In this document: positions 25,132-33,148 of the stretch, in pieces
Layout of the letters: each line of letters begins with the position of its first letter
Numbering within the stretch: position 1 is the first letter of the stretch
NCBI RefSeq assembly: GCF_014202335.1
Contig: NZ_JACHGP010000025.1
Coordinates: forward strand, 1 to 64,000
Direction: 5' to 3'
DNA: 64,000 nucleotides
DNA from: Mycobacterium sp. AZCC_0083
GTDB lineage: Bacteria; Actinomycetota; Actinomycetes; Mycobacteriales; Mycobacteriaceae
The notes under the pieces: model-generated
What the model was told of the DNA's origin: nothing
Seen by the model: the letters and a program-made list of their open reading frames with translations, nothing else
Databases searched by the model: none
Position numbers and translations under genes: made by a program

Positions 25132-25344
25132 ATGATGAAACTGCGAATCGTCGCACCACTGGTTCTCGCCGCCTCCGCGGCAGCCATTGGCCTGGCACCG
25201 ATCGCCGCGGCCGACGCTACCGTGAATCAGAGCCCGGGAAATGCGCAAATCACCGCTACTCCCGGGGAAGCGTCGCAAGAAGCCGCCCAAAACCAACAGC
25301 CCTTCGGCGGCGACGAGGGTGCCCTGCTCTACCACCACCGCTAA
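25132..25344 (+). CDS. Small secreted protein of unknown function
   Basis: This 70-residue protein has a Sec signal peptide (MMKLRIVAPLVLAASAAAIG..., cleavage near AAADA). The mature peptide is about 41 residues and rich in Gln/Asn/Pro (NQSPGNAQITATPGEAS, ending GALLYHHR). AGGAGA lies 5-8 nt upstream of two adjacent ATGs. I have a general memory of similar short mycobacterial exported proteins but no function. A perfect 18-bp hairpin terminates transcription about 95 bp downstream. The gene sits between the two direct-repeat copies in a less GC-rich stretch. Confidence 0.8.
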   Translation: MMKLRIVAPLVLAASAAAIGLAPIAAADATVNQSPGNAQITATPGEASQEAAQNQQPFGGDEGALLYHHR

Positions 25345-25438
25345 GAACGACCACGCGCTTGGGATCCGATGGCTGTCGGCGTTCTGCCAGGAAACTCGGC
25401 TACGTTGGAAATCGGGAGCGTCGCCCGGCGCTCTCGAA

Positions 25439-25483
25439 GGACTCGGCCCCGCCACCTACCCCCCTGGTGGCGGGGCCGAGTCC
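25439..25483 (+). terminator. Strong hairpin downstream of the small secreted gene
   Basis: A perfect 18-bp stem (GGACTCGGCCCCGCCACC with its complement) has a 9-nt loop TACCCCCCT, followed by GTTTGG. GC-rich hairpins with a short or absent U-tract are common mycobacterial terminators. It is the nearest terminator for the 70-residue ORF. Confidence 0.8.
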
Positions 25484-26112
25484 GTTTGGTGGCCGCTCAC
25501 GACCACGTGGTCCAAATATGACGTGATCACCAGCGGTACGCATGCGTAGTCGACTACTCGTTTTGAGAATGGACTCGGCTGTTCCCCTTACGCGGAGACG
25601 TGCTCGGCCATCGTGGATGCCCGGGCACCAGAGGCAGAATCCGTTCGAGGCCTCCTCTGGGAAACGACCGTCTCCAGTGGCCATCAGCCGGTCATGGCCT
25701 GCCACGAACGCCCGACCCGAGGCAAATTTGCCCGCATTCCCAGCCGTTGTTTCGCCGCGGCGGGCAAACAACTGATGGGTGCGCTCTCGAGTCCAGGTCG
25801 TGATGCGTGGATCGACGCCGTGACTGACCCCTTGCCTGTCGAGGTGCCCCACGTGCAGGCCTTGGGCGTCGGGATGAAAATCCGTTTGCGGTACGGAGCC
25901 TGGTAGGCGCTGGCTCCAACGTCATCAGCGTTGCTAACAACCGGCACCTCGGTGCAAATTGCAGTTGACACCACATTGCGTGTCATCGCCATCATTTACC
26001 CACTGGTCACCATCCGGGTGCGGGACGCGTAGATCTTCACCGTGTGAACCAGCCTGCGGACCCTTTTGTCGTTCGGCCATGAGCGCCGTCTCTTGCGAGG
26101 AGAGTTCGAGCC
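25484..26112. other. Non-coding or undetermined region with paired palindromes
   Basis: About 630 bp without a convincing gene: open frames on both strands are short, mutually exclusive and lack ribosome-binding sites or family features. Two adjoining perfect 12-bp palindromes occur at 25537-25548 (TACGCATGCGTA) and 25546-25557 (GTAGTCGACTAC), overlapping by 3 bp. A longer imperfect hairpin (TTTGCCCGC ... GCGGGCAAA) lies at about 25725-25770. GC content is visibly below that of flanking genes. It may hold the promoter of the DUF3303 unit at its right end. Confidence 0.5.
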
Positions 26113-26163
26113 ATGCCGGGAGATCCCTCCCCGCATGACAACCCGTTCGGGGCCCATCAATAG
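26113..26163 (+). CDS. Possible 16-codon leader ORF before the DUF3303 gene
   Basis: ATG at 26113 has GAGGAG 10 nt upstream and encodes MPGDPSPHDNPFGAHQ. Its TAG stop is part of the TAGGAGG ribosome-binding site of the next gene, so the two could be translationally coupled. The arrangement is unusual enough to note, but short ORFs arise by chance. Confidence 0.35.
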   Translation: MPGDPSPHDNPFGAHQ

Positions 26164-26172
26164 GAGGCACAC

Positions 26173-26484
26173 ATGAAGTACGTCATGGCTTGGACGAGCC
26201 GTCTCGGCGGCTCTGGCAAGGAAAATGAAGCGGGCGTGCAACGCGCCTTGCAGCTGTTCTCGAAGTGGCAGCCACCCGATGGCTCGACGTTCCACCAATT
26301 CGTCGGGCGGATCGACGGCGAAGGAGGGTTCGCCGTGGTGGAGACCGACGATCCGGCAGAGTTGCTCGACGGCACTAGCAAGTTCGCCCCGTTCAACCTG
26401 TTCCAGATCTATCCAGTCGTCGACATGAACGACTGGGCGCAATCGGCGCAGGCTGGCGTGGAGTTCAGGGAGTCAATCAGCTGA
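26173..26484 (+). CDS. DUF3303-like small protein
   Basis: This 103-residue protein begins MKYVMAWTSRLGGSGKENE and continues ALQLFSKWQPPDGSTFHQFVGRIDGEGGFAVVETDDPAEL..., the pattern of the DUF3303 family, predicted ferredoxin-like (dimeric alpha/beta barrel) fold. There is no signal peptide. AGGAGG lies 5 nt before the ATG. A classical terminator follows after 15 bp. Members are small stand-alone proteins with no known biochemical role. It lies between the two copies of the direct repeat. Confidence 0.85.
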   Translation: MKYVMAWTSRLGGSGKENEAGVQRALQLFSKWQPPDGSTFHQFVGRIDGEGGFAVVETDDPAELLDGTSKFAPFNLFQIYPVVDMNDWAQSAQAGVEFRESIS

Positions 26485-26498
26485 AACGGAACTCAATT

Positions 26499-26530
26499 GA
26501 AGGGGTCGCGCACGGTGCGCGGCCCCTTCT
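26499..26530 (+). terminator. Intrinsic terminator after the DUF3303 gene
   Basis: Outer stem GAAGGGG/CCCCTTC and inner stem GCGCAC/GTGCGC form a near-continuous hairpin. The 3' arm runs directly into repeat copy B (CCTTCT...). Confidence 0.8.
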
Positions 26531-26616
26531 AACGTCCTGACGACGTGGGCAACCCAGCGGTCCATCGGCTCGTCCGCCGGGCATGTTGCGCGGGTCTTGC
26601 CCGTCGTCGCCGATAT
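26525..26616 (+). repeat. Direct repeat element, copy B
   Basis: This is the second copy of the element found after the HNH gene. It has the same three identical blocks, with the closing stem ATCGGC/GCCGAT here perfect and the inner hairpin CGGG-TCTTG-CCCG. The copies differ mainly between the blocks and by a net 3 nt. It lies upstream of the 119-residue ORF and could be part of its 5' leader. Function unknown. Confidence 0.7.
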
Positions 26617-26657
26617 GTTCGTCACGGGTCGACAGTGAGTGGACGAAGGAGCAAACC

Positions 26658-27017
26658 GTGGCTGAAGCTGGGTTCTGGGTGGCTTGGGGAATTCCGGCCC
26701 GCGGGCGTGAACGGCAGGCGCTCGATCTGCTCAAGCACACGACGACCGACTATCTCGATGGCCTCGTCCGGGACGGCCGGATCGAGCGCTTCGATACAGC
26801 CGTCCTCAAACCGCAGAGCACGGAACTGGGCGGCTTCATCCTGATCCAGGGCACCAAACAGCAGATCGACTCCCTGCGCGGCGACCACGACTTCGGCCGG
26901 TGGGTCACCCAGGTTCAGTTGGTCGCCGACAAGGTCGGCATCGTCGATGCGTGGCTGAACCAGGGTCTCCCCGAAGCCATCGAGCTCTACGAGGAAGCGC
27001 TCGAGAAGCTCGACTGA
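26658..27017 (+). CDS. Small protein of unknown function, YCII/dimeric-barrel-like
   Basis: This 119-residue cytoplasmic protein starts at GTG with AAGGAG 6 nt upstream. The pattern (FWVAWGIPARGRERQALDLL, IERFDTAVLKPQSTELGGFILIQGTKQQIDSL, VTQVQLVADKVGIVDAWLNQGL) suggests a beta-alpha-beta-beta ferredoxin-like fold similar to DUF3303/YCII proteins. I do not recognise a named family. Its 5' region carries direct-repeat copy B. The neighbouring DUF3303 gene has a similar predicted fold, so the two may be functionally linked. Confidence 0.8.
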   Translation: MAEAGFWVAWGIPARGRERQALDLLKHTTTDYLDGLVRDGRIERFDTAVLKPQSTELGGFILIQGTKQQIDSLRGDHDFGRWVTQVQLVADKVGIVDAWLNQGLPEAIELYEEALEKLD

Positions 27018-27199
27018 CAGAGACCCGCGGCGTAGCTGACCCGGTGCCCTGCGGCGGGGATCAAGGCCAAAAGCCCATGATCATGATTCTGGTGTGAATT
27101 TTGATGCCAATTTGTCCTTTTGCTCAACGTGCCCGCTGACGCTGCGATTGAATAGCTCCACCTGTCGGGGGCGGCTATCCATCACAGAGGGGTTCGAGC

Positions 27200-29359
27200 A
27201 TGGGAGCAGCTTCCTACGTCGGTCGTGTCGGTCGTCTGGCGGTCGCGCTAGGGGTGGGGACGGCGATCGCCACCGGACACGGCGTCGCAATCGCGGACGA
27301 TTCGCCGTCATCGGACAGTTCGTCCGCCGGAACCGTGCAGTCGACGGATACCGCAGGCACGGCAGGGCCGGACATCGCGTCGCCGAAGCCCGACACGGAA
27401 CCCAAGACCACGCCTGCGGAGACCGCGACCGGCACCGAGCCCACCACGACCACGAACACCACGACGAACACCGTCGCTCCCGGCGTCGTGGTGAGCGCCC
27501 AAACCACGACGGGATCGTCGGGCAGCACCAAGACCCCCGACGCCAAGACCCCCGAAGAAACGGGAACACCCGAGGAACCGACCGAGGCGCCCCAACCCAC
27601 CGAGACCGCAACGCCGAAGCCGACCGTCGAACCAGACCCGACGCCCAACAAGAACCCATCGGCCTCGGCAACCGCGCCGCCGACGAAGGCAGTCACGCCA
27701 TCCGCCCCCACGGTGCAAGCGCGTGCCGCGGCGAAATCGGCGAGCGACACGTCCGACACCGTCAACGCGCTAGCCGCAGCATCCGCACCTGCCGAAGCGG
27801 ATGCCACGATCGCGGCGCCATTGGCAGCCAGGGTCGCAGCCGGCACGGACCCGCAACCGGCGGCTCCGGTGGCGGCCCCCAACCCGCTGGAGATGGTGGC
27901 AGGCGCGGTGTCGAACATCGTGTCGAACGTCCTCGGTTGGGCGTTCGGTCCGCTCGCAGGCGCCGCCGCCCCGAGCGCGCCTGCCCAGGCGCCGTTGGCC
28001 TGGACGTTGCTTGCCTTCGCACGGCGCGAGATCGACGACTTCGTCTCGTCGTTGGGCGGCGGTAACGCCACCAACGTCGCGCTCGCCGCCACCCAGACGA
28101 CGACCAGCCTCGCGCTTGCCGCCGCTGCCGTCGCCAACGTGCCCGGCTTCCCGCTGCCGGGCGCGCAGCTCAGCCCGTCGACGCAGTTCGTCAACTGGGT
28201 GACCGGGAACTATCAGACCGGAAACCCCTTGATCGCAGACACGTTGGCCCGGTTCGGTGTGTCGGGCACCGACATCGGCGTCATGTGGGACAACGGCATG
28301 GTCGACGATCCGAGCACGCCCTACAACGAACATCAGATCCTGATGGCGTTCGGCGACACGTTCGGGCTGCGCAACGTTCCCGGCGAGGACTGGAGGTTCA
28401 ACGTCCTAATGCGCAGCGCCGATACCGATCTCACGAACGGCGTTGACGTGCCGGACGGAGAGTTCGGCAACGGCAACATGTTCGGTGGCATGCCGTTGTG
28501 GGACGTTCCGCCGGGGCGGCCGTACGAGAACTATGCGCGGCGGATCATCAATCCCGAAGCGATGCCGCCGGGCGCTTCGGCCGGTATCACGCTCATTCCG
28601 ACCGCGGGTATCTCGCTGCCGACGCCCGGGACGCGGTTCGGGGTCACCCAGTACGTCAACTTCATGTCGGTGACCAACTGGGGCTCACCCGGCCAGTGGA
28701 CCACCAACTTCTCCGGCATCGCCTACTCGACCGACAACGGCGAGAACTGGAGCGTGGCACCGACTTCCATCCGGTACAACGATCCGTGGAGCGGCAACGC
28801 GAACTTCCAGCAGGGCGCCTTCGTGCGACCGGGCGACGGCTACGTCTACTGGTACGGCACCCCCAACGGCAGGCAGGGCGCGGCGTACGTCTCCCGCGTC
28901 CTGGAGAAGGACATCCTTGACGTGTCGAAGTACGACTACTACAGCAAGGGCAACCCGGGCGGGTGGTTCGGATGGGGCGCCACCCCAGCCGGGTGGCAGA
29001 GGAACAATCCCGCCGCGGCCACCCCCGTGTTCGGCCAGGACCAGGGAGCCTGCGGTGTCGCCAACGCTGGCAACCAGGTCAGCGAGATGTCGGTGCAGTA
29101 CAACAAGCAGCTGAAGAAGTACGTGACGCATTACGGCGACCAGTTCAACAACATCGTGATGCGGACCTCGGATACCCCACAGGGCACCTGGTCGACGGCC
29201 AAAGTGCTGATGGGACAACAACCCGGCGGCATCTACGCGCCAATGATGCACCCGTGGTCCCCGTCCACGATGGGCACCGGATCCGACCTCTACTGGAATC
29301 TGTCGTGGTGGGGCGAGTACAACGTCGGCTTGATGCGGACCGACCTGACCAAGGTGTAG
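27200..29359 (+). CDS. Secreted DUF4185 protein, candidate GH183-type endo-D-arabinanase
   Basis: The protein has 719 residues. Signal peptide is about residues 1-32 (ending GVAIADD). Residues ~35-180 form a Thr/Pro/Ser-rich low-complexity linker, ~180-320 an Ala-rich segment, and ~325-719 a DUF4185 beta-propeller. Landmarks in the propeller are GVMWDNG, MAFGDTFG, SGIAYSTDNGENWS, YGTPNGRQGAAYVSR and YWNLSWWGEYNVGLMRTDL. Some DUF4185 proteins were shown to be endo-D-arabinanases (family GH183) acting on arabinogalactan/LAM arabinan. Applying that to this protein is inference. It is followed 8 bp later by a second secreted gene, so a two-gene exported unit is likely. Confidence 0.88.
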   Translation: MGAASYVGRVGRLAVALGVGTAIATGHGVAIADDSPSSDSSSAGTVQSTDTAGTAGPDIASPKPDTEPKTTPAETATGTEPTTTTNTTTNTVAPGVVVSAQTTTGSSGSTKTPDAKTPEETGTPEEPTEAPQPTETATPKPTVEPDPTPNKNPSASATAPPTKAVTPSAPTVQARAAAKSASDTSDTVNALAAASAPAEADATIAAPLAARVAAGTDPQPAAPVAAPNPLEMVAGAVSNIVSNVLGWAFGPLAGAAAPSAPAQAPLAWTLLAFARREIDDFVSSLGGGNATNVALAATQTTTSLALAAAAVANVPGFPLPGAQLSPSTQFVNWVTGNYQTGNPLIADTLARFGVSGTDIGVMWDNGMVDDPSTPYNEHQILMAFGDTFGLRNVPGEDWRFNVLMRSADTDLTNGVDVPDGEFGNGNMFGGMPLWDVPPGRPYENYARRIINPEAMPPGASAGITLIPTAGISLPTPGTRFGVTQYVNFMSVTNWGSPGQWTTNFSGIAYSTDNGENWSVAPTSIRYNDPWSGNANFQQGAFVRPGDGYVYWYGTPNGRQGAAYVSRVLEKDILDVSKYDYYSKGNPGGWFGWGATPAGWQRNNPAAATPVFGQDQGACGVANAGNQVSEMSVQYNKQLKKYVTHYGDQFNNIVMRTSDTPQGTWSTAKVLMGQQPGGIYAPMMHPWSPSTMGTGSDLYWNLSWWGEYNVGLMRTDLTKV

Positions 29360-29367
29360 GAGGCGGC

Positions 29368-29850
29368 GTGCTGCGTTTCATCGTTGCCGCAGTTGCACTG
29401 GCGTTGGCCCTACCGGCTGTCGCGGTCGCCGATCCCGCTGCACCGCAACCGGGTACGTCCTGCGGCGCGAACCTCGGCGATGCGATGACGTGGCCGCCCG
29501 ACGGTACGGCGCCGTTGGTGTGCGCAGGCGGGCCCGCCGGCCATCAATGGACGACCGTCGATTCGCCGTATCCGGTCAGCGACCGGTGGGTGAGTTTCGG
29601 TCCCCCGATGAAGTTGCACGGAGAGGGCCTGCGCAACGCGAGCATCCAGTCGGGCGATTGGACGGCCACACCGCTGGACCCCGACGCCCGGTGCGGCGCA
29701 GAGCAAATCGCCGTCATTCCCGGCGTTGGCGCCGGCCCACCTCACGACAGCGAAGGTGGGCCAGGACAGCCACTTTCGCTTCAGGTGGTGCCGAAGCTGT
29801 TCTCCATCGAAATGACCGGCGACTGCCTGTGGCAGAGGGTGAATCCCTGA
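29368..29850 (+). CDS. Secreted protein of unknown function, paired with the DUF4185 gene
   Basis: The protein has 160 residues with a Sec signal peptide (VLRFIVAAVALALALPAVAVADPA). The mature part contains four cysteines (SCGAN, LVCAGG, ARCGAEQ, GDCLWQ), likely two disulfides, and Trp/Pro-rich stretches (HQWTTVDSPYPVSDRWVSFG). The GTG start is preceded by an AGGAGG that overlaps the upstream TAG, indicating coupling to the DUF4185 gene. I do not recognise the family. It may be a cell-wall-binding partner. Its stop is 5 bp from the convergent next gene. Confidence 0.82.
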   Translation: MLRFIVAAVALALALPAVAVADPAAPQPGTSCGANLGDAMTWPPDGTAPLVCAGGPAGHQWTTVDSPYPVSDRWVSFGPPMKLHGEGLRNASIQSGDWTATPLDPDARCGAEQIAVIPGVGAGPPHDSEGGPGQPLSLQVVPKLFSIEMTGDCLWQRVNP

Positions 29851-29855
29851 CGTGA

Positions 29856-30308
29856 TCAGTTCACCGACCGCGGTGCCTGCGGGAGGTTGGGGACCTTCGT
29901 AGGGAGCGGCGGCTTCGTCGGCAGCTTGCTCGAAATGAGGTGCTCGTTGCCGTCGGAATCCTGCCAATGGCACTGCTCGATGCCCGCGGCGGGAATGACC
30001 GCGTTCCAGCCCTGCGTGATGACGCAGGCCTGCGCGAAAGCAGTTGCGCCACTGGCCGACACGGCTGGTGCACCGATCGGGCTCTTCTTGATCCACTCAT
30101 TGCCGGTGTTCGGGTCCTGCCAGTGGCACTCTTCGATGCCCGCGGTGACGACGGTCGCCACCCAGCCGTGCGTGGTGGTGCAGGCTTGAGCGAACGTCAT
30201 CGGGCTGGCCTGGGCCGCGGGGGCCATGACCAGGAGGCCGACGGCAGCGGCACCTGCGCCCAGTGCGACGGTAGCGGCTGCGATGCGGTTGGTGAGGTTG
30301 GTGGGCAT
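29856..30308 (-). CDS. Secreted protein with two CHWQD repeats
   Basis: The protein has 150 residues. Signal peptide is about 1-35 (VMAPAAQASP). The mature protein is an internal duplication of a ~43-residue unit with signature FAQAC-x2-T-x-GW-x-A-x4-AGIE-x-CHWQD, ending in GNE. Each unit has two cysteines, presumably disulfide-linked. The tail is Pro/Lys-rich (LPTKPPLPTKVPNLPQAP). AAGGAG lies 7 nt before the ATG. It is an unknown exported protein; the repeat suggests a small binding module. Confidence 0.82.
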   Translation of the reverse strand: MPTNLTNRIAAATVALGAGAAAVGLLVMAPAAQASPMTFAQACTTTHGWVATVVTAGIEECHWQDPNTGNEWIKKSPIGAPAVSASGATAFAQACVITQGWNAVIPAAGIEQCHWQDSDGNEHLISSKLPTKPPLPTKVPNLPQAPRSVN

Positions 30309-30417
30309 GATGTCTCCTTCGAGGTTGGTCGCGGCGATCTGCCACGTTCACCAACTAGGAGCGACGCGGGCCCGGATTCCCTCACTTTCTCGACGGAGAC
30401 TTCGAACCACCCAACAA

Positions 30418-30460
30418 ACACAACACCCCGCGAGCCGGGTGGGCTCGCGGGGTGTTGTGT
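30418..30460 (-). terminator. Strong terminator downstream of katG
   Basis: A perfect 19-bp stem (ACACAACACCCCGCGAGCC and its complement) with a 5-nt loop lies 17 bp after the katG stop. It may also insulate the divergent-side secreted gene promoter. Confidence 0.82.
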
Positions 30461-30476
30461 CAGTTCGTTGCAGGGA

Positions 30477-32651
30477 TCAGATGTCGAACCGATCGTTGTT
30501 CGCGACCTTCACCCACGCGGCGACGAAGTCCTTGACGAACTTCTCCTGGCTGCCGTCCTGGGCGTACACCTCGGCGATCGCACGCAGCACCGAGTGCGAG
30601 CCGAAGACCAGGTCATTGGCGGTGGCCGTCCACTTCGTCTTGCCCGATGCCCGGTCGACGCCCTCGTAGACGTTCTCGTCGGTGCCCGACTTCCACGACG
30701 TGCCGATGTCGAGCAGGTTGACGAAGAAGTCGTTGGTGAGCACGCCCGGTTTGTCGGTGAACACGCCGTGCTTGCTGCCGCCGTGGTTGGCCCCGAGCGC
30801 ACGCAGACCGCCGATGAGCACCGTCAGCTCGGGTGCGGTGACGTCCAGGAAGTAGGCCTTCTCGAGCAGCAGCTTCTCCAGCGGCAGCTTCTCGCCCGCC
30901 CTGACGTAGTTGCGGAACCCGTCGGCCCGCGGTTCCAGCAGCCCGAACGACTCGACGTCGGTGTTCTCCTGCGAGGCGTCGGTGCGGCCCGGCGCGAACG
31001 GAACCTCGATCTCGACACCGCCATCCTTGGCGGCCTTCTCCACCGCCGCCGAACCGGCCAGCACGATCAGGTCAGCCAGCGAGACCTTCTTGCCACCAGC
31101 ACCGTTGAAGTCCTGCTGGATCTTCTCGAGGACCGGTAGCACCTTGGCCAGCTCGGACGGCTCGTTGGCCTCCCAGCTCTTCTGCGGCTCGAGACGCAGC
31201 CGCGCACCGTTGGCTCCGCCGCGCTTGTCGGTGCTGCGGAAGCTCGCCGCCGCCGACCACGCGGTGTTGACGAGTTGCTGGACCGACAGGCCGGAGTCGA
31301 GCACCTTGGCCTTGAGCGCCTTGACGTCCGCATCGTCGATCAGCGCGCCCTCGACGGCGGGCACCGGGTCCTGCCACAGCTGCTCTTCGGCGATCCACGG
31401 CCCGAGGTAGCGGCTGATCGGCCCCAAGTCGCGGTGCAGCAGCTTGTACCAGGCCTTCGCGAACGCCTCGTTGAGCTCCTCGGGATGATCCAGCCAGCGC
31501 TGGGTGATCGGGCCGTAGATGGGATCGACGCGCATCGAGACGTCGGTGACCAGCATCGTGGGCTTGCGCGGCGCACCACCGAAGGGATCCGGGATGATCG
31601 CCTCCGCGTCCTTGGCCTGGAACTGCCACGCTCCGGCGGGGCTCTTGGTCAGCTCCCACTCGTAGCCGTAGAGGATCTCCAGGAAGCTGTTGCTCCACTG
31701 CGTCGGGGTTGGCGTCCACACCACCTCGAGGCCGCTGGTGATGGAGTCGCCGGCGTTTCCTGAGCCGAAGGGGCACTTCCAGCCAAGCCCCTGCTGCTCG
31801 ATCGGCGCGCCCTCCGGCTCTGGGCCGTTCGGGTCGGCGCTGGCGCCGTGGGTCTTGCCGAGGGTGTGACCGCCGACGATCAGCGCCGCGGTCTCCTCGT
31901 CGTTCATCGCCATCCGGCCGAACGTCTCGCGGATGTCGATTGCGGCTGCCAACGGATCCGGGTTGGCCTCTGGGCCTTCGGGATTCACGTAGATCAGGCC
32001 CATGGTGGTGGCGCCGTAGCGCTCCTCGAGCTGGCGCGCCGACGCAGGGGCGCCCGCATAGCGCTTGTCGGTGCCCATCCACTCGTCTTCCTCGCCGAAG
32101 ATGACCTCTTCTGGCTCCCAGAAGTCGGGACGGCCGAAGCCGAACCCGAACGGCTCGAAGCCAGCCGACTCCAGCGCGGCGTTGCCCGCGAACACCAGCA
32201 GGTCGGCCCAAGAGATCTTGTTGCCGTACTTCTGCTTGACCGGCCACAGCAGGCGGCGGGCCTTGTCGAGGTTGGCGTTGTCGGGCCAGCTGTTGAGCGG
32301 AGCGAAGCGCTGCATGCCCTGGCCTGCGCCGCCGCGGCCGTCGAACGTGCGGTAGGTGCCTGCGGCGTGCCAGGACAGCCGGATCATCAGGCCTGCGTAG
32401 CTGCCGTAGTCGGCGGGCCACCAGTCCTGCGAGGTGGTGATCACCGAGATGACGTCGGCCTTGAGGGCGTCGGTGTCGAGCTTCGCGAATTCCTTGGCGT
32501 AGTCGAAGTCCTCGCCGAGGGGGTTGCCCTTCGGTGAGTGCGCGTGCAGGACCGACACGTCGATCTGCTCGGGCCACCAATCCTGGTTCGTCAGCGGTGC
32601 ATGCGCCTTGGGCTTCGGCGAATCGATTGCTGGGTTCTCGCTATCGGACAC
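30477..32651 (-). CDS. katG: Catalase-peroxidase KatG
   Basis: The 724-residue protein has the full bidomain structure. The distal haem motif MIRLSWHAAGTYR supplies Arg, Trp and His. The Met-Tyr-Trp adduct residues are in LSWHAAG, LIYVNPEG and FGRMAMND. The proximal His is in VGGHTLGKTHGA. The Ser corresponding to S315 of M. tuberculosis is kept (DSITSGLEV). KatG detoxifies H2O2 and activates isoniazid. It lies 49 bp downstream of furA, the conserved furA-katG operon, and ends at a strong terminator. Confidence 0.98.
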   Translation of the reverse strand: MSDSENPAIDSPKPKAHAPLTNQDWWPEQIDVSVLHAHSPKGNPLGEDFDYAKEFAKLDTDALKADVISVITTSQDWWPADYGSYAGLMIRLSWHAAGTYRTFDGRGGAGQGMQRFAPLNSWPDNANLDKARRLLWPVKQKYGNKISWADLLVFAGNAALESAGFEPFGFGFGRPDFWEPEEVIFGEEDEWMGTDKRYAGAPASARQLEERYGATTMGLIYVNPEGPEANPDPLAAAIDIRETFGRMAMNDEETAALIVGGHTLGKTHGASADPNGPEPEGAPIEQQGLGWKCPFGSGNAGDSITSGLEVVWTPTPTQWSNSFLEILYGYEWELTKSPAGAWQFQAKDAEAIIPDPFGGAPRKPTMLVTDVSMRVDPIYGPITQRWLDHPEELNEAFAKAWYKLLHRDLGPISRYLGPWIAEEQLWQDPVPAVEGALIDDADVKALKAKVLDSGLSVQQLVNTAWSAAASFRSTDKRGGANGARLRLEPQKSWEANEPSELAKVLPVLEKIQQDFNGAGGKKVSLADLIVLAGSAAVEKAAKDGGVEIEVPFAPGRTDASQENTDVESFGLLEPRADGFRNYVRAGEKLPLEKLLLEKAYFLDVTAPELTVLIGGLRALGANHGGSKHGVFTDKPGVLTNDFFVNLLDIGTSWKSGTDENVYEGVDRASGKTKWTATANDLVFGSHSVLRAIAEVYAQDGSQEKFVKDFVAAWVKVANNDRFDI

Positions 32652-32700
32652 AACTTTCCTTCCGGGGTTGGTGAACTAAGGGCTGTGTTCACGGATGTGA

Positions 32701-33132
32701 TCAGGAACTTCGAACGTTTGAACAATCGGGGCAGGTGCCCCAGTAGATGACCTCGGCCTCGTCGATCGAGAATCCGTTGGCATCAGAAGCCGTGAGACAG
32801 GGCGCATCGCCGACGGCGCAGTCGACGTCGGCGATGACACCGCACACCCGGCACACGACGTGGTGGTGGTTGTCGCCGACTCGCGATTCGTAGCGGGCGA
32901 CCGACCCCGATGGCTGGATGCGCCGCACCAGACCCGCGGCCGTCAACGCGTTGAGCGAGTCGTAGACGGTCTGGTGCGATACGTCGGGCAGGTCGCCGCG
33001 GACGGCACGGATGATCGTGTCGGTGTCGGCGTGCGGCAGCGTGTACACCGCGCTCAGGACGGCCACCCGGGGACGGGTCACGCGCAGGGCTGACGCCTGC
33101 AGCATCTCCCGGAAGTCCGCGGTCGCATCCAC
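32701..33132 (-). CDS. furA: Fur-family redox/iron regulator FurA
   Basis: The protein has 143 residues. The DNA-binding domain ends VSHQTVYDSLNALTAAGLVRR. The dimerisation half has NHHHVVCRVCGVIADVDC and a second CPDC pair, the usual metal-binding set. It closely matches M. tuberculosis FurA. I use GTG at 33132. The frame stays open to a TTG at 33168, but that TTG is the first triplet of the -35 hexamer TTGACT, so it cannot be the start. FurA represses its own operon and katG. Confidence 0.96.
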   Translation of the reverse strand: MDATADFREMLQASALRVTRPRVAVLSAVYTLPHADTDTIIRAVRGDLPDVSHQTVYDSLNALTAAGLVRRIQPSGSVARYESRVGDNHHHVVCRVCGVIADVDCAVGDAPCLTASDANGFSIDEAEVIYWGTCPDCSNVRSS

Positions 33133-33148
33133 GCCCCGTAGTCTTGCG

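Noticed and set aside
25613..25906. 97-codon open frame in the low-GC gap
   Set aside because: There is no ribosome-binding site or recognisable domain, and it competes with open frames on the opposite strand.
31072..32580. 502-codon minus-strand open frame inside katG
   Set aside because: It is an alternative frame of katG rich in Arg; katG itself has all catalytic motifs.
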